A DNA stretch of 5,573 nt from Lachnospiraceae bacterium UBA3632 (lineage in GTDB: Bacteria > Bacillota > Clostridia > Lachnospirales > Lachnospiraceae), in assembly GCA_002373975.1 (NCBI GenBank), contig DFKZ01000013.1, positions 1 through 5,573 of the forward strand, given 5' to 3'. The notes under the pieces were generated by a model, which had not been told where the DNA came from, searched no databases, and worked only from the letters and a program-made list of their open reading frames with translations. Positions 1-4,579 of this stretch are shown one piece after another. Positions within the stretch are counted from its first letter, which is position 1, and the number at the start of each line of letters is the position of its first letter. Made by a program: the position numbers and the translations under genes.

Positions 1-198
1 CAGAAGTCCAACACCGGCAGCGTCAACGGAATCGCCGGAAATACAGACCTCGATGAGTGCTATATGGATTATCCTAAGATCATCAGGGATTCCGGCAAGA
101 ACGGTCTCGCCAAGCCGTCTGAGCCGCAGAAGAAGTCCCTCAAGGTCACCGTGGAGCTGGATGACCATTTGTATTCTGGACTGCTGGAGGAACAGTAA
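1..198 (+). CDS. 3' end of an unrecognised protein (5' end outside window)
   Basis: Frame 1 is open from the first base to a TAA stop at 196-198 and gives the last 65 residues of a longer protein. The peptide begins QKSNTGSVNG and ends DDHLYSGLLEEQ. It is hydrophilic, has a Lys/Pro-rich linker (KPSEPQKKS) before a short acidic tail, and shows no membrane segment. I do not recognise the family and assign no function. It stops 3 bases before the promoter of the next gene, so the two are probably transcribed separately. It could belong to the host or to a neighbouring mobile element. The codon pattern (frequent C/G third positions) fits real coding sequence and resembles the 260-664 gene. Confidence 0.6.
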   Translation, partial: QKSNTGSVNGIAGNTDLDECYMDYPKIIRDSGKNGLAKPSEPQKKSLKVTVELDDHLYSGLLEEQ

Positions 199-201
199 TG
201 C

Positions 202-231
202 TTGACTTTATCCGGACCGCTGTGCTATAAT
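202..231 (+). promoter_or_regulatory. Sigma-A promoter with extended -10, upstream of the 134-aa gene
   Basis: The -35 is TTGACT at 202-207 and the -10 is TATAAT at 226-231, with an 18-bp spacer. A TG at 223-224 makes an extended -10. It lies 28 bp upstream of the ATG at 260 and immediately after the stop of the preceding gene. No operator-like dyad is obvious in it, so expression may be constitutive. Confidence 0.8.
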
Positions 232-259
232 GTAAGCAGAAAGTGAAAGGGGTGCGGAA

Positions 260-664
260 ATGAACATCATAAAATACCCGACTGCTGAAGCCGTGGACAG
301 GGCTATAAACGAGGATGAGCCGCTGCTGGCACTCATCTCCTTCGACGGGAAAGAGGCTATAATCAGCCAGATAGACGAGGCAATGGAACACCATATCCTG
401 CTCTCTAAGGTCGGACGCAAAGACACGGATATCGACAGCTTTTTCCGCATTGTTCTGGACAGGAGCGGCGCTGACTGGACCTTCGTGTGTCCGCCGGACT
501 ATAAGAACATCCCCTTCAAAGACAAGCGGATAGAGGCTTTCTATAAGGACGGATTTGCGGTAATTTCCGGCTTTCTCCACTCTATCGGATATCTTGTGGG
601 CATCAACATCCCCAAGCGCTACAGCCGGCATCTGAACGTGCTCGGCAGCGATAACTATAACTGA
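260..664 (+). CDS. Hypothetical protein, 134 aa, monocistronic
   Basis: The ATG at 260 follows a GGGGTG-type ribosome site about 7 bases upstream. With a near-consensus promoter before it and a strong intrinsic terminator after it, this is a convincing one-gene transcription unit. The protein has no signal peptide or membrane helix and reads as a small soluble alpha/beta protein. Features include an acidic N-terminal helix (AEAVDRAINEDEP, residues 9-21), a central RKDTDIDSFFRIVLD stretch (about 53-67), an aromatic/Pro patch (WTFVCPPDYKNIPF, about 73-86) and a hydrophobic C-terminal segment containing GFLHSIGYLVGIN. I do not recognise the family. Long open frames on the opposite strand here lack ribosome sites and are judged shadows. 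It may be a host gene or cargo of an adjacent element. Confidence 0.8.
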   Translation: MNIIKYPTAEAVDRAINEDEPLLALISFDGKEAIISQIDEAMEHHILLSKVGRKDTDIDSFFRIVLDRSGADWTFVCPPDYKNIPFKDKRIEAFYKDGFAVISGFLHSIGYLVGINIPKRYSRHLNVLGSDNYN

Positions 665-666
665 GC

Positions 667-709
667 ATCCCCCTCTGAGGAATTTGCCTCGGAGGGGGAT
701 TTTGTGTTT
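667..709 (+). terminator. Rho-independent terminator of the 134-aa gene
   Basis: A 14-bp stem pairs 667-680 (ATCCCCCTCTGAGG) with 687-700, with a single G-U wobble and a 6-base loop (AATTTG). A T-rich run follows (TTTTGTGTTT, about 700-709). It starts 2 bases after the stop codon. On the opposite strand the hairpin is not followed by a T run, so it is mainly a rightward terminator, although its tail touches the stop codon of the convergent Spo0A-like gene. Confidence 0.9.
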
Positions 710-1052
710 ATTCTTCATCGTTCAGCCACTCTGCTACTGCGGCTATGTAAAGTGAGTTTGAGGGGACATCATTTGATCCTTGCAGGCTGTTGCTGAATAT
801 TTCCTTTGACAGCTCACGGTCACGGCGATGCCAGCTTTCCTTTATTGCCGATCTGGCTGCCCGCTCGACTGCTGCTGAGGTCGTGCCAAATTCTTCCGCA
901 AGCTTCGGATAGAGCAGCTGCGACAGGTTAGTCACTGACCTCGGATCGCGCATGCAATATGCGATCCCTTTTTTTATGTACTGGTACCCCTTGACGCTCG
1001 GCTGGTTCCCCAGTAACATCAGTATTCTTGAAATTCTGCGCCCGATATTCAT
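708..1052 (-). CDS. Stand-alone Spo0A C-terminal (DNA-binding) domain protein
   Basis: The 114-aa product matches the effector domain of sporulation regulator Spo0A along its length and has no receiver domain. Matching landmarks are an N-terminal helix (ISRILMLLG, 7-15), PSVKGYQYIKKGI (18-30; compare IKGYLYLREAI in Spo0A), LYPKLAEEFGTTSAAVERAARSAI (47-70, the helix-turn-helix), and NSLYIAAVAEWL (99-110; compare NSEFIAMVADKL). In the recognition helix the VER core and a later Arg are kept. The Arg just before VER in Spo0A is Ala61 here, and the His of RHAIE is Ser68, so the DNA site may differ from a standard 0A box. The start at 1052 is chosen because AAAGGAG lies 5 bases upstream; a longer in-frame start at 1118 has no ribosome site. 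It is probably a DNA-binding regulator not controlled by phosphorylation. Its targets and its host or element origin are unknown. Confidence 0.88.
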   Translation of the reverse strand: MNIGRRISRILMLLGNQPSVKGYQYIKKGIAYCMRDPRSVTNLSQLLYPKLAEEFGTTSAAVERAARSAIKESWHRRDRELSKEIFSNSLQGSNDVPSNSLYIAAVAEWLNDEE

Positions 1053-1057
1053 AATTG

Positions 1058-1064
1058 CTCCTTT
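1058..1064 (-). promoter_or_regulatory. Ribosome binding site fixing the Spo0A-like start
   Basis: On the minus strand AAAGGAG lies 5 bases before the ATG at 1052. The upstream in-frame ATG codons at 1118 and 1106 have no purine-rich site. The 22 residues they would add (including KMDT-like repeats) are therefore probably untranslated leader or remnant sequence. Confidence 0.8.
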
Positions 1065-1098
1065 CAAAATATCGAGTAACGTAATGACATCTGATGCC

Positions 1099-1122
1099 GT
1101 GTCCATTTTCGTGTCCATTTTA
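1099..1122 (-). repeat. Left copy of the integrase-tail tandem repeat
   Basis: Two 12-bp units, each beginning GTGTCCATTTT on the plus strand, lie in tandem here. The same pair occurs at 1317-1340 inside the integrase 3' end, with 21 of 24 bases identical. Read on the minus strand the left copy encodes KMDTKMDT, matching DKTDTKTDT of the integrase. The open frame runs back to a stop at 1155-1157, so this may be a remnant of a second integrase gene tail. It could instead be a DNA-level binding site. Confidence 0.6.
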
Positions 1123-1179
1123 TTGCAGAAATCATTAATATCCGCTTTGTTTTCTTAAATCTTACAAAGAATATGGAAA

Positions 1180-1235
1180 TAAAAAAATCTGCTATAAATC
1201 GCGAAAATTTGTGCATCGCCGAATTATAGCAGATT
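1180..1235 (-). terminator. Strong leftward terminator just beyond the tRNA/tmRNA 3' fragment
   Basis: On the minus strand, 1235-1224 pairs perfectly with 1197-1186 (12 bp, AATCTGCTATAA with its complement). The stem continues inward past a T/T mismatch through about six more pairs with one bulged G, closing on an 11-base loop. A run of seven T follows (1187-1181). It begins 7 bases after the CCA of the tRNA-like fragment, so it is probably the original terminator of that RNA gene. After integration it should also end the leftward integrase operon and shield the Spo0A-like gene. Confidence 0.88.
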
Positions 1236-1291
1236 CCTTGTTTGGTGGAGGCGAGGGGAATTGAACCCGCAGAATCCGCTTAAAATTCGGC
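1217..1291 (-). repeat. Imperfect inverted repeat flanking the attachment core
   Basis: Minus-strand 1291-1272 can pair with 1236-1218. The outer 8 bp are perfect (GCCGAATT with AATTCGGC), followed by one mismatch, two pairs, one bulge, and eight pairs ending GATTC/GAATC that include one G-U. The loop holds the tRNA-like T-arm and CCA. The 3' arm (1236-1218) is the same segment that forms the 5' arm of the terminator at 1180-1235, so the two RNA structures are mutually exclusive. It may act as an antiterminator, as an integrase-bound DNA dyad, or be a chance effect of the junction. Confidence 0.55.
1243..1270 (-). other. Attachment-site junction: 3' fragment of a tmRNA or tRNA gene
   Basis: Read leftward this is a canonical tRNA-like 3' end: T-loop TTCAATT (1265-1259), T-stem 3' strand CCCCT (1258-1254), acceptor 3' strand CGCCTCC (1253-1247), discriminator A (1246) and encoded CCA (1245-1243). 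The T-stem 5' strand is GCGGG instead of the AGGGG needed for full pairing. No acceptor 5' strand, D-arm or anticodon arm lies upstream, where the integrase gene ends at 1301. It is thus a fragment, as left when an integrase recombines into an RNA gene 3' end. Identity is probably tmRNA (ssrA), judged from the CTCCACCA end with A discriminator; a tRNA is not excluded. The likely core is the stretch from GGGTTCAATT to CCA (1268-1243). The intact gene should lie at the far end of the element. Confidence 0.75.
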
Positions 1292-1300
1292 TATTTTACG

Positions 1301-2335
1301 TTACTCATTCGAGTTTGTGTCCGTTTTTGTGTCCGTTTTATCAATGATATTCATAAAAAACTCATCAACAGCATTATCGACGAGCTTTCTTTCCGAGGAA
1401 AAAGTGTGCTGATAGACAGACTTCATGATATGAGGACTGCTCCAGCCTCCGCGCTCCATGGCGTACTTGTCGGGAATGCCGAGCATCAGCATAGTTGAAG
1501 CGTTCATGTGTCTGAGATCATGGAAGGTCATGTGAGCGATACCGTTGGACTGAAGCAGCCTTGAGAATCGCTTGTAGATAGCCTGACCGCTGAGAACAGT
1601 GAAGTGTTCCTGTTCCTCCGGGAGACGGCTTATGAGTTCCATGATATAAGGCGAGAGACTGATCTGACGTGTGCTGTCGAAGGTCTTGGTAGAATCCTTG
1701 GTGATGTCCTGTCCTTCGACGGTCACGACAGTCTCATGGATAGTGAGAATATTGCCGTTCAGATCTGATCGCTTAGCACCTCTGATCTCGGACATACGCA
1801 TACCTTCCCACAGGGCAAGCATGCAGGGAAGTTCGATCTCAGATCCGATAACAGCAGCAACTACCTGTTCGGCAGGCGGGAGCTGCTTTATTTTTTTCTG
1901 CAACTTCGGGAGAGTCGTGTGCAGGACTGTTCCCGGAGAATAAGTGTTGAGTACGGAGACCAGGAGTCCGTGAGCATTTCTGACCGTCTTAGGCGAATAG
2001 GTCAGCGCCAGCATGTTCATGTGTTTCTGGACGTCGAGCTGAGTGAGCTTGCTGACCGGCAGCGGACACAGTTCACTGAGACAGTTCCTCCGGCATTTCC
2101 TGTATCCGTCGATAGTGGTCGGACTCAGGATGTTGACCTTGCTGTTGATGTAATCATCAATGCACTCACCGACTGTCCTGCTGTCGGCGTTTACTTTTTT
2201 GCCTCCGAGCCATTCCAGAGCGGCAAGCTCGGCTTCTCTTTTTGTAGGAGCCGTGAAGGACTGCCTTTTTCCGGTCTCAGGATCGGTCACTCTCACGCGG
2301 TAATTGCCGGACGGCAGCTTCTGTGCCTTTGCCAT
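1301..2335 (-). CDS. int: Tyrosine-family site-specific integrase
   Basis: The 344-aa enzyme should integrate and excise the element by recombination between attP and the tRNA/tmRNA 3' end beside it. Domains are an N-terminal arm-binding-like beta fold (SGNYRVRVTDPETGKRQSFTA, about 9-29, with KREAELAALEWL after it), a SAM-like core-binding domain (about 54-150), and a catalytic domain (about 160-320). Visible catalytic residues are Arg180 (WEGMRMSEI), probable Lys217, His272 and Arg275 (FHDLRH), Trp298 at the His/Trp position (GGWSS), and nucleophile Tyr308 (SVYQHTF). Length is normal and the active site looks complete. The start at 2335 is preferred because AAGGAG lies 9 bases upstream; an ATG 24 bases further up lies ahead of this site. 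The last residues (DKTDTKTDTNSNE) are encoded by a DNA repeat found again beyond the junction. It is last in the repressor operon, 41 bp after the lipoprotein gene. Confidence 0.96.
   Translation of the reverse strand: MAKAQKLPSGNYRVRVTDPETGKRQSFTAPTKREAELAALEWLGGKKVNADSRTVGECIDDYINSKVNILSPTTIDGYRKCRRNCLSELCPLPVSKLTQLDVQKHMNMLALTYSPKTVRNAHGLLVSVLNTYSPGTVLHTTLPKLQKKIKQLPPAEQVVAAVIGSEIELPCMLALWEGMRMSEIRGAKRSDLNGNILTIHETVVTVEGQDITKDSTKTFDSTRQISLSPYIMELISRLPEEQEHFTVLSGQAIYKRFSRLLQSNGIAHMTFHDLRHMNASTMLMLGIPDKYAMERGGWSSPHIMKSVYQHTFSSERKLVDNAVDEFFMNIIDKTDTKTDTNSNE
1317..1340 (-). repeat. Right copy of the tandem repeat, inside the integrase 3' end
   Basis: Two 12-bp units beginning GTGTCCGTTTT on the plus strand encode the integrase tail DKTDTKTDT on the minus strand. 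They match 1099-1122 at 21 of 24 positions in the same orientation. The two copies bracket the attachment core. A separate 11-bp sequence (GAGTAACGTAA, 1074-1084) recurs inverted at 1296-1306, spanning the integrase stop codon. Confidence 0.65.
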
Positions 2336-2376
2336 GGTATCACGCTCCTTGCATTTCACTGTGTCAGGCGGTTGAT

Positions 2377-3132
2377 TTATGAATCGTATTCAACACCGTT
2401 GGCATCTACTATATGAAGATCCACAGAGTCCATGGACTCCAGCTGATTGCCGCTGAATAATCCGTACATTGCGGCATACATGGCTATACTGAGACCTATT
2501 AAACCATCAGAACTGCTCTTGTATGAGTCGTAGTCGGTGACGTGGATAGTGAAGGATGTCATATCATCGTTATGGGAAACACTGGTTATGGTAGTCATTC
2601 CGCTGATAGTTTCGGTCATCTGACTGTCAAACTCGTCTTTCATCTGTTCGAGAAGCTTCTGGTGTGATTCCTTTGTCATGGTATAGGTAATGGAACCGTC
2701 ATCATTTGGCACAGCACTTGTGTAGAGAGGATCTTTGCGAGCTTCCTCTATCATTTCGGACTGATCACTAACAAGCTCAGCCGGAATGGTTATAATTACC
2801 TCATCAGCTGAAGTGTCCACAGCGATATCACCGATAGCATCGAGCTGAGAGAGATCATCCTTGCTGTCAGAGGACGCTTCTGTAGTATCGGGAGATTCTG
2901 TAGTAGTTTCCGGTGCTTTGGTCGTAGTCTCGGGAGCTTTTGTAGTTGTTTCGGGAGCTTTTGTAGTCGTCTCGGAAGTTTCAGACTCGGTCTCAGCTTC
3001 AGTGGGCTGAGAAGTGACCTCGGTGGTTGAAGCAGTGGAAGACGATGAACCTGAGCTTTCGTCCTTGCTGCCGCATGCTGCGAGATTCAGCATACATGTG
3101 AGGGCGAGCGTTACAGATATGAGTTTTTTCAT
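2377..3132 (-). CDS. Secreted lipoprotein with Thr-rich stalk, in the repressor-integrase operon
   Basis: The 251-aa product has a lipoprotein signal peptide: MKK, a hydrophobic stretch, then lipobox Leu17-Ala18-Ala19-Cys20. It should be exported by Sec, lipidated on Cys20 and anchored outside the cell. Residues 21-95 are a Ser/Thr/Glu-rich stalk that includes four 7-residue repeats of ETTTKAP type (54-81). Residues about 100-251 form a folded domain with motifs DEVIITIPAELV (110-121), NDDGSITYTMTKESHQKLLEQM (143-164) and SHNDDMTSFTIHVTDYDSY (186-204). It ends with a Met/Ala/Gly-rich helix (GLSIAMYAAMYGLF) and a VDLHIVDANGVEYDS strand. I recall similar lipoproteins in gut Firmicutes but know no function. 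The ribosome site GAAAGGTG overlaps the stop of the protease gene, 15 bp upstream, suggesting coupled translation. Its place in a maintenance operon suggests surface exclusion (inference). Confidence 0.93.
   Translation of the reverse strand: MKKLISVTLALTCMLNLAACGSKDESSGSSSSTASTTEVTSQPTEAETESETSETTTKAPETTTKAPETTTKAPETTTESPDTTEASSDSKDDLSQLDAIGDIAVDTSADEVIITIPAELVSDQSEMIEEARKDPLYTSAVPNDDGSITYTMTKESHQKLLEQMKDEFDSQMTETISGMTTITSVSHNDDMTSFTIHVTDYDSYKSSSDGLIGLSIAMYAAMYGLFSGNQLESMDSVDLHIVDANGVEYDS
2890..2973 (-). repeat. 21-bp tandem coding repeat in the lipoprotein stalk
   Basis: Four consecutive 21-bp units encode ETTTKAP, ETTTKAP, ETTTKAP and ETTTESP (residues 54-81). Synonymous differences between units show some age, but such in-frame repeats can expand or shrink by slippage and change the stalk length without a frameshift. 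Confidence 0.85.
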
Positions 3133-3147
3133 AGTAAAATCACCTTT

Positions 3148-3741
3148 CTATGCTCCTGCCAAGGGAGCTTTTTTTGTTTCAACAAAGCTTTTGAACTGCT
3201 CAAACACACGCTTTTCGAGTTCGGATGCGAGAAAGACATCTCTTTTGTAGAGTTCTCGCATGCGATCGGCACGGTATCTGGCATCTTCGATCGATATATA
3301 ACAGACCTTTGCTATATCCTTGGGTGAATGCAGATCAAGTCCCCAGAGTACGCAGGCAGGTGCAAGAATACCCATTGCGAAGCGTTCGGCTTGGTATTCC
3401 ATTGGAGCTTTAGGATCTGCCCTTGTTCCACTTATGCGTGTGTGCATCTGCCCGTTCTGGAGGTGTCCGAGGAAAATGTGTCCAAGTTCATGCCCCATTG
3501 TATACCTTTGTACTTGAAGTGAATCAGCTCCATTTACAATAATATTATACTGTCCGTCTTTGATAAAAGTAATCCCTCTTTCATCGTCAGCAAAATAATC
3601 GTTGCCGATATACCTCAAAAGTTTGATGTTATTAGCACGGCATATATCAGAGAACGACAGCGGCAAGGATGTGATATTGTTATCTATAAGAAAACGCCAC
3701 GCAGCGTCACGCGTCTGCTTGTAAATATGATAGCTGCTCAT
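3148..3741 (-). CDS. immA: ImmA/IrrE-family metallopeptidase
   Basis: The 197-aa protein carries the zinc protease signature HELGH at residues 84-88 (RYTMGHELGHIFLGHL). The second family motif is MEYQAERFAMGILAP (114-128), where a Glu (115 or 119) should be the third zinc ligand. The usual helical segment SPKDIAKVCYISIEDARYRADRMREL (139-164) follows. In ICEBs1 and related phages ImmA cleaves the ImmR repressor to trigger excision and gene expression; by analogy the substrate here is the protein encoded just upstream. Its ATG overlaps the repressor stop in ATGA (3738-3741), which points to coupled translation and matched amounts. Both catalytic motifs look intact and length is normal. The immA symbol is by family and position. 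Confidence 0.93.
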   Translation of the reverse strand: MSSYHIYKQTRDAAWRFLIDNNITSLPLSFSDICRANNIKLLRYIGNDYFADDERGITFIKDGQYNIIVNGADSLQVQRYTMGHELGHIFLGHLQNGQMHTRISGTRADPKAPMEYQAERFAMGILAPACVLWGLDLHSPKDIAKVCYISIEDARYRADRMRELYKRDVFLASELEKRVFEQFKSFVETKKAPLAGA

Positions 3742-4427
3742 GCATCATCAACCTCTACAACGTTTTGGAATATACTTTCCGGAGGTGTTTCTGGAATTCT
3801 CTGACCGCCTCCGGTTATTCTTGCTGCTGCCTCAAGTTTTTTAACTTCGATGTCATGTTTGTCATTGCAGCGCCTGTATTCAACGTCAAGGATACTATCA
3901 ACGGCTTTTTTGCCGTAAGTGTCAAGTTTGAAATAATGAAGCAAATCCCTATTGCTGTTAATCATGATTTCATCTGCTTTTGAATAGTTGGAATTAATTG
4001 ATTCAATATACTTTAAGTGTTCATCTAAAAAAGCAAAATGTATTATACCTTTATGTTGTTTAATGGTAAGATAAAACGTATGTCCGGATTGACAATAAAA
4101 CTGCCAACCTCTGCCGGTTGTTTTTTCATTATTGAAAGTAATAGTTACTGTTTTAAGAAAATCCATGTCAGTATGACCACAAACGGGACAATGAAACTCT
4201 AATTCATCTTCTTGGAAGGCGTCGTCTAAAGTAATAACATCATTCAATAAATCAGTAACATAGCAATGAAATACATCAGCAAGTTTCATCAATACTTCTA
4301 TATCTGGTTCTCTATTATTATTCTCCCACATACCTATTGTTGCCTTAGCTACACCTATTTTATCAGCCAATTGCTTTTGTGTAAGATTAGATTTGGTTCT
4401 GAATTCTTTTATGCGTTCTCCTAACAT
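3738..4427 (-). CDS. XRE-family repressor with a zinc-ribbon-like domain (ImmR-like)
   Basis: The 229-aa protein begins with a lambda-repressor-type helix-turn-helix (residues 3-61; LTQKQLADKIGVAKATIGMWENNNREPDIEVLMKLADVF). A Cys/His module follows, with CPVCG at 80-84 and FYCQSGHTF at 110-118, so Cys80, Cys83, Cys112 and His116 are candidate zinc ligands. A helical tail contains LDTYGKKAVDSILDVEYRRC (168-187), a motif I associate with repressors partnered with ImmA proteases. It should hold the element quiescent by binding the divergent operators and autoregulating, until cleaved by the adjacent protease. The start at 4427 is chosen because GGGAGGTGA lies 8 bases upstream; the GTG at 4436 falls inside that ribosome site. 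Plain ImmR proteins are much shorter; what the zinc module senses or binds is unknown. Confidence 0.92.
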   Translation of the reverse strand: MLGERIKEFRTKSNLTQKQLADKIGVAKATIGMWENNNREPDIEVLMKLADVFHCYVTDLLNDVITLDDAFQEDELEFHCPVCGHTDMDFLKTVTITFNNEKTTGRGWQFYCQSGHTFYLTIKQHKGIIHFAFLDEHLKYIESINSNYSKADEIMINSNRDLLHYFKLDTYGKKAVDSILDVEYRRCNDKHDIEVKKLEAAARITGGGQRIPETPPESIFQNVVEVDDA

Positions 4428-4432
4428 AAAAA

Positions 4433-4441
4433 TCACCTCCC
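4433..4441 (-). promoter_or_regulatory. Ribosome site deciding the repressor start
   Basis: Minus-strand GGGAGGTGA lies before the ATG at 4427. It includes the in-frame GTG at 4436-4434, which therefore cannot sensibly be the start. From the -10 position the mRNA leader would be only about 14 bases, beginning close to this site. Confidence 0.75.
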
Positions 4442-4447
4442 AAATCT

Positions 4448-4476
4448 ATAATATCACAATCTGTGGACATTGTCAA
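4448..4476 (-). promoter_or_regulatory. Leftward promoter of the repressor-protease-lipoprotein-integrase operon
   Basis: On the minus strand there is a perfect -35 TTGACA (4476-4471), a 17-bp spacer and -10 TATTAT (4453-4448). The spacer carries an operator-like dyad, so the repressor could autoregulate. Its -35 and that of the rightward promoter are 48 bp apart, pointing away from each other. Confidence 0.88.
4452..4468. promoter_or_regulatory. Operator-like site in the leftward promoter
   Basis: Read on the minus strand this is GTCCACAGATTGTGATA, an imperfect dyad with CAC/GTG arms centred at about 4460. Its left arm GTCCACA resembles the arm GTCTACAA of the central palindrome. It occupies the spacer and touches the -10, so binding should block or tune the leftward promoter. 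Confidence 0.55.
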
Positions 4477-4498
4477 TAAAATGTGTTGAGTTTTGTGC

Positions 4499-4519
4499 AA
4501 GTCTACAATTTGTAGACTT
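4499..4519. promoter_or_regulatory. Central 21-bp perfect palindrome (main operator candidate)
   Basis: Two perfect 10-bp arms (AAGTCTACAA and its complement) flank a single central base at 4509. It lies between the two divergent -35 boxes, 5 bp from the rightward one. Perfect symmetry of this size fits a dimeric XRE repressor. It is not followed by a T run in either direction, so it is unlikely to be a terminator. Confidence 0.82.
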
Positions 4520-4524
4520 ATATC

Positions 4525-4553
4525 TTGACACTGTCCACGATTAGTGGTATTAT
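4525..4553 (+). promoter_or_regulatory. Rightward (early) promoter
   Basis: TTGACA at 4525-4530, a 17-bp spacer and TATTAT at 4548-4553 mirror the leftward promoter exactly in boxes and spacing. It drives the small membrane protein at 4580 and possibly the genes beyond. The spacer contains an operator-like dyad, so it should be silent while the repressor is bound. Confidence 0.88.
4533..4549. promoter_or_regulatory. Operator-like site in the rightward promoter
   Basis: The sequence GTCCACGATTAGTGGTA holds a CCAC-N5-GTGG dyad centred at about 4541. Its GTCCAC arm is shared with the leftward operator. It covers the spacer and the start of the -10, the position expected for steric repression. 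Confidence 0.6.
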
Positions 4554-4579
4554 TGAACTGGTGAGAGGGGGTGAGACCA

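Noticed and set aside
146..718. Long open frame on the minus strand (190 codons) across the 134-aa gene
   Set aside because: It has no ribosome site and runs through a strong promoter and a terminator of the plus-strand gene. It is a shadow of the 260-664 coding frame.
1053..1118. N-terminal extension of the Spo0A-like protein from an ATG at 1118 (136 aa)
   Set aside because: There is no Shine-Dalgarno before it, the extra residues do not match Spo0A, and an excellent ribosome site sits before the internal ATG at 1052. The stretch is treated as a repeat or remnant.
1243..1318. A complete tRNA gene on the minus strand
   Set aside because: Only the T-arm and acceptor 3' strand are present. 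There is no matching acceptor 5' strand, D-arm or anticodon arm in the 75 bases upstream, and the integrase gene occupies that space.
1674..1682. TGTCGAA, a match to a Spo0A box, inside the integrase gene
   Set aside because: A single 7-base match within coding sequence is expected by chance and is not near a promoter.
1919..2416. Plus-strand open frame opposite the integrase (165 codons)
   Set aside because: It is a shadow of the well-supported integrase frame, with no ribosome site and no recognisable domain.
2890..2973. Regular 21-bp repeats as a possible CRISPR array
   Set aside because: The units are contiguous without spacers and in frame, encoding a Thr/Lys/Ala/Pro stalk. They are coding tandem repeats.
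3152..3175. GCTCC/GGAGC hairpin followed by seven T on the plus strand, like a rightward terminator
   Set aside because: The stem is only 5 bp, it lies within the 3' coding end of the protease gene, and no rightward gene is upstream. It is probably incidental to Lys-Ala-Pro codons and poly-Lys/Phe-type runs.
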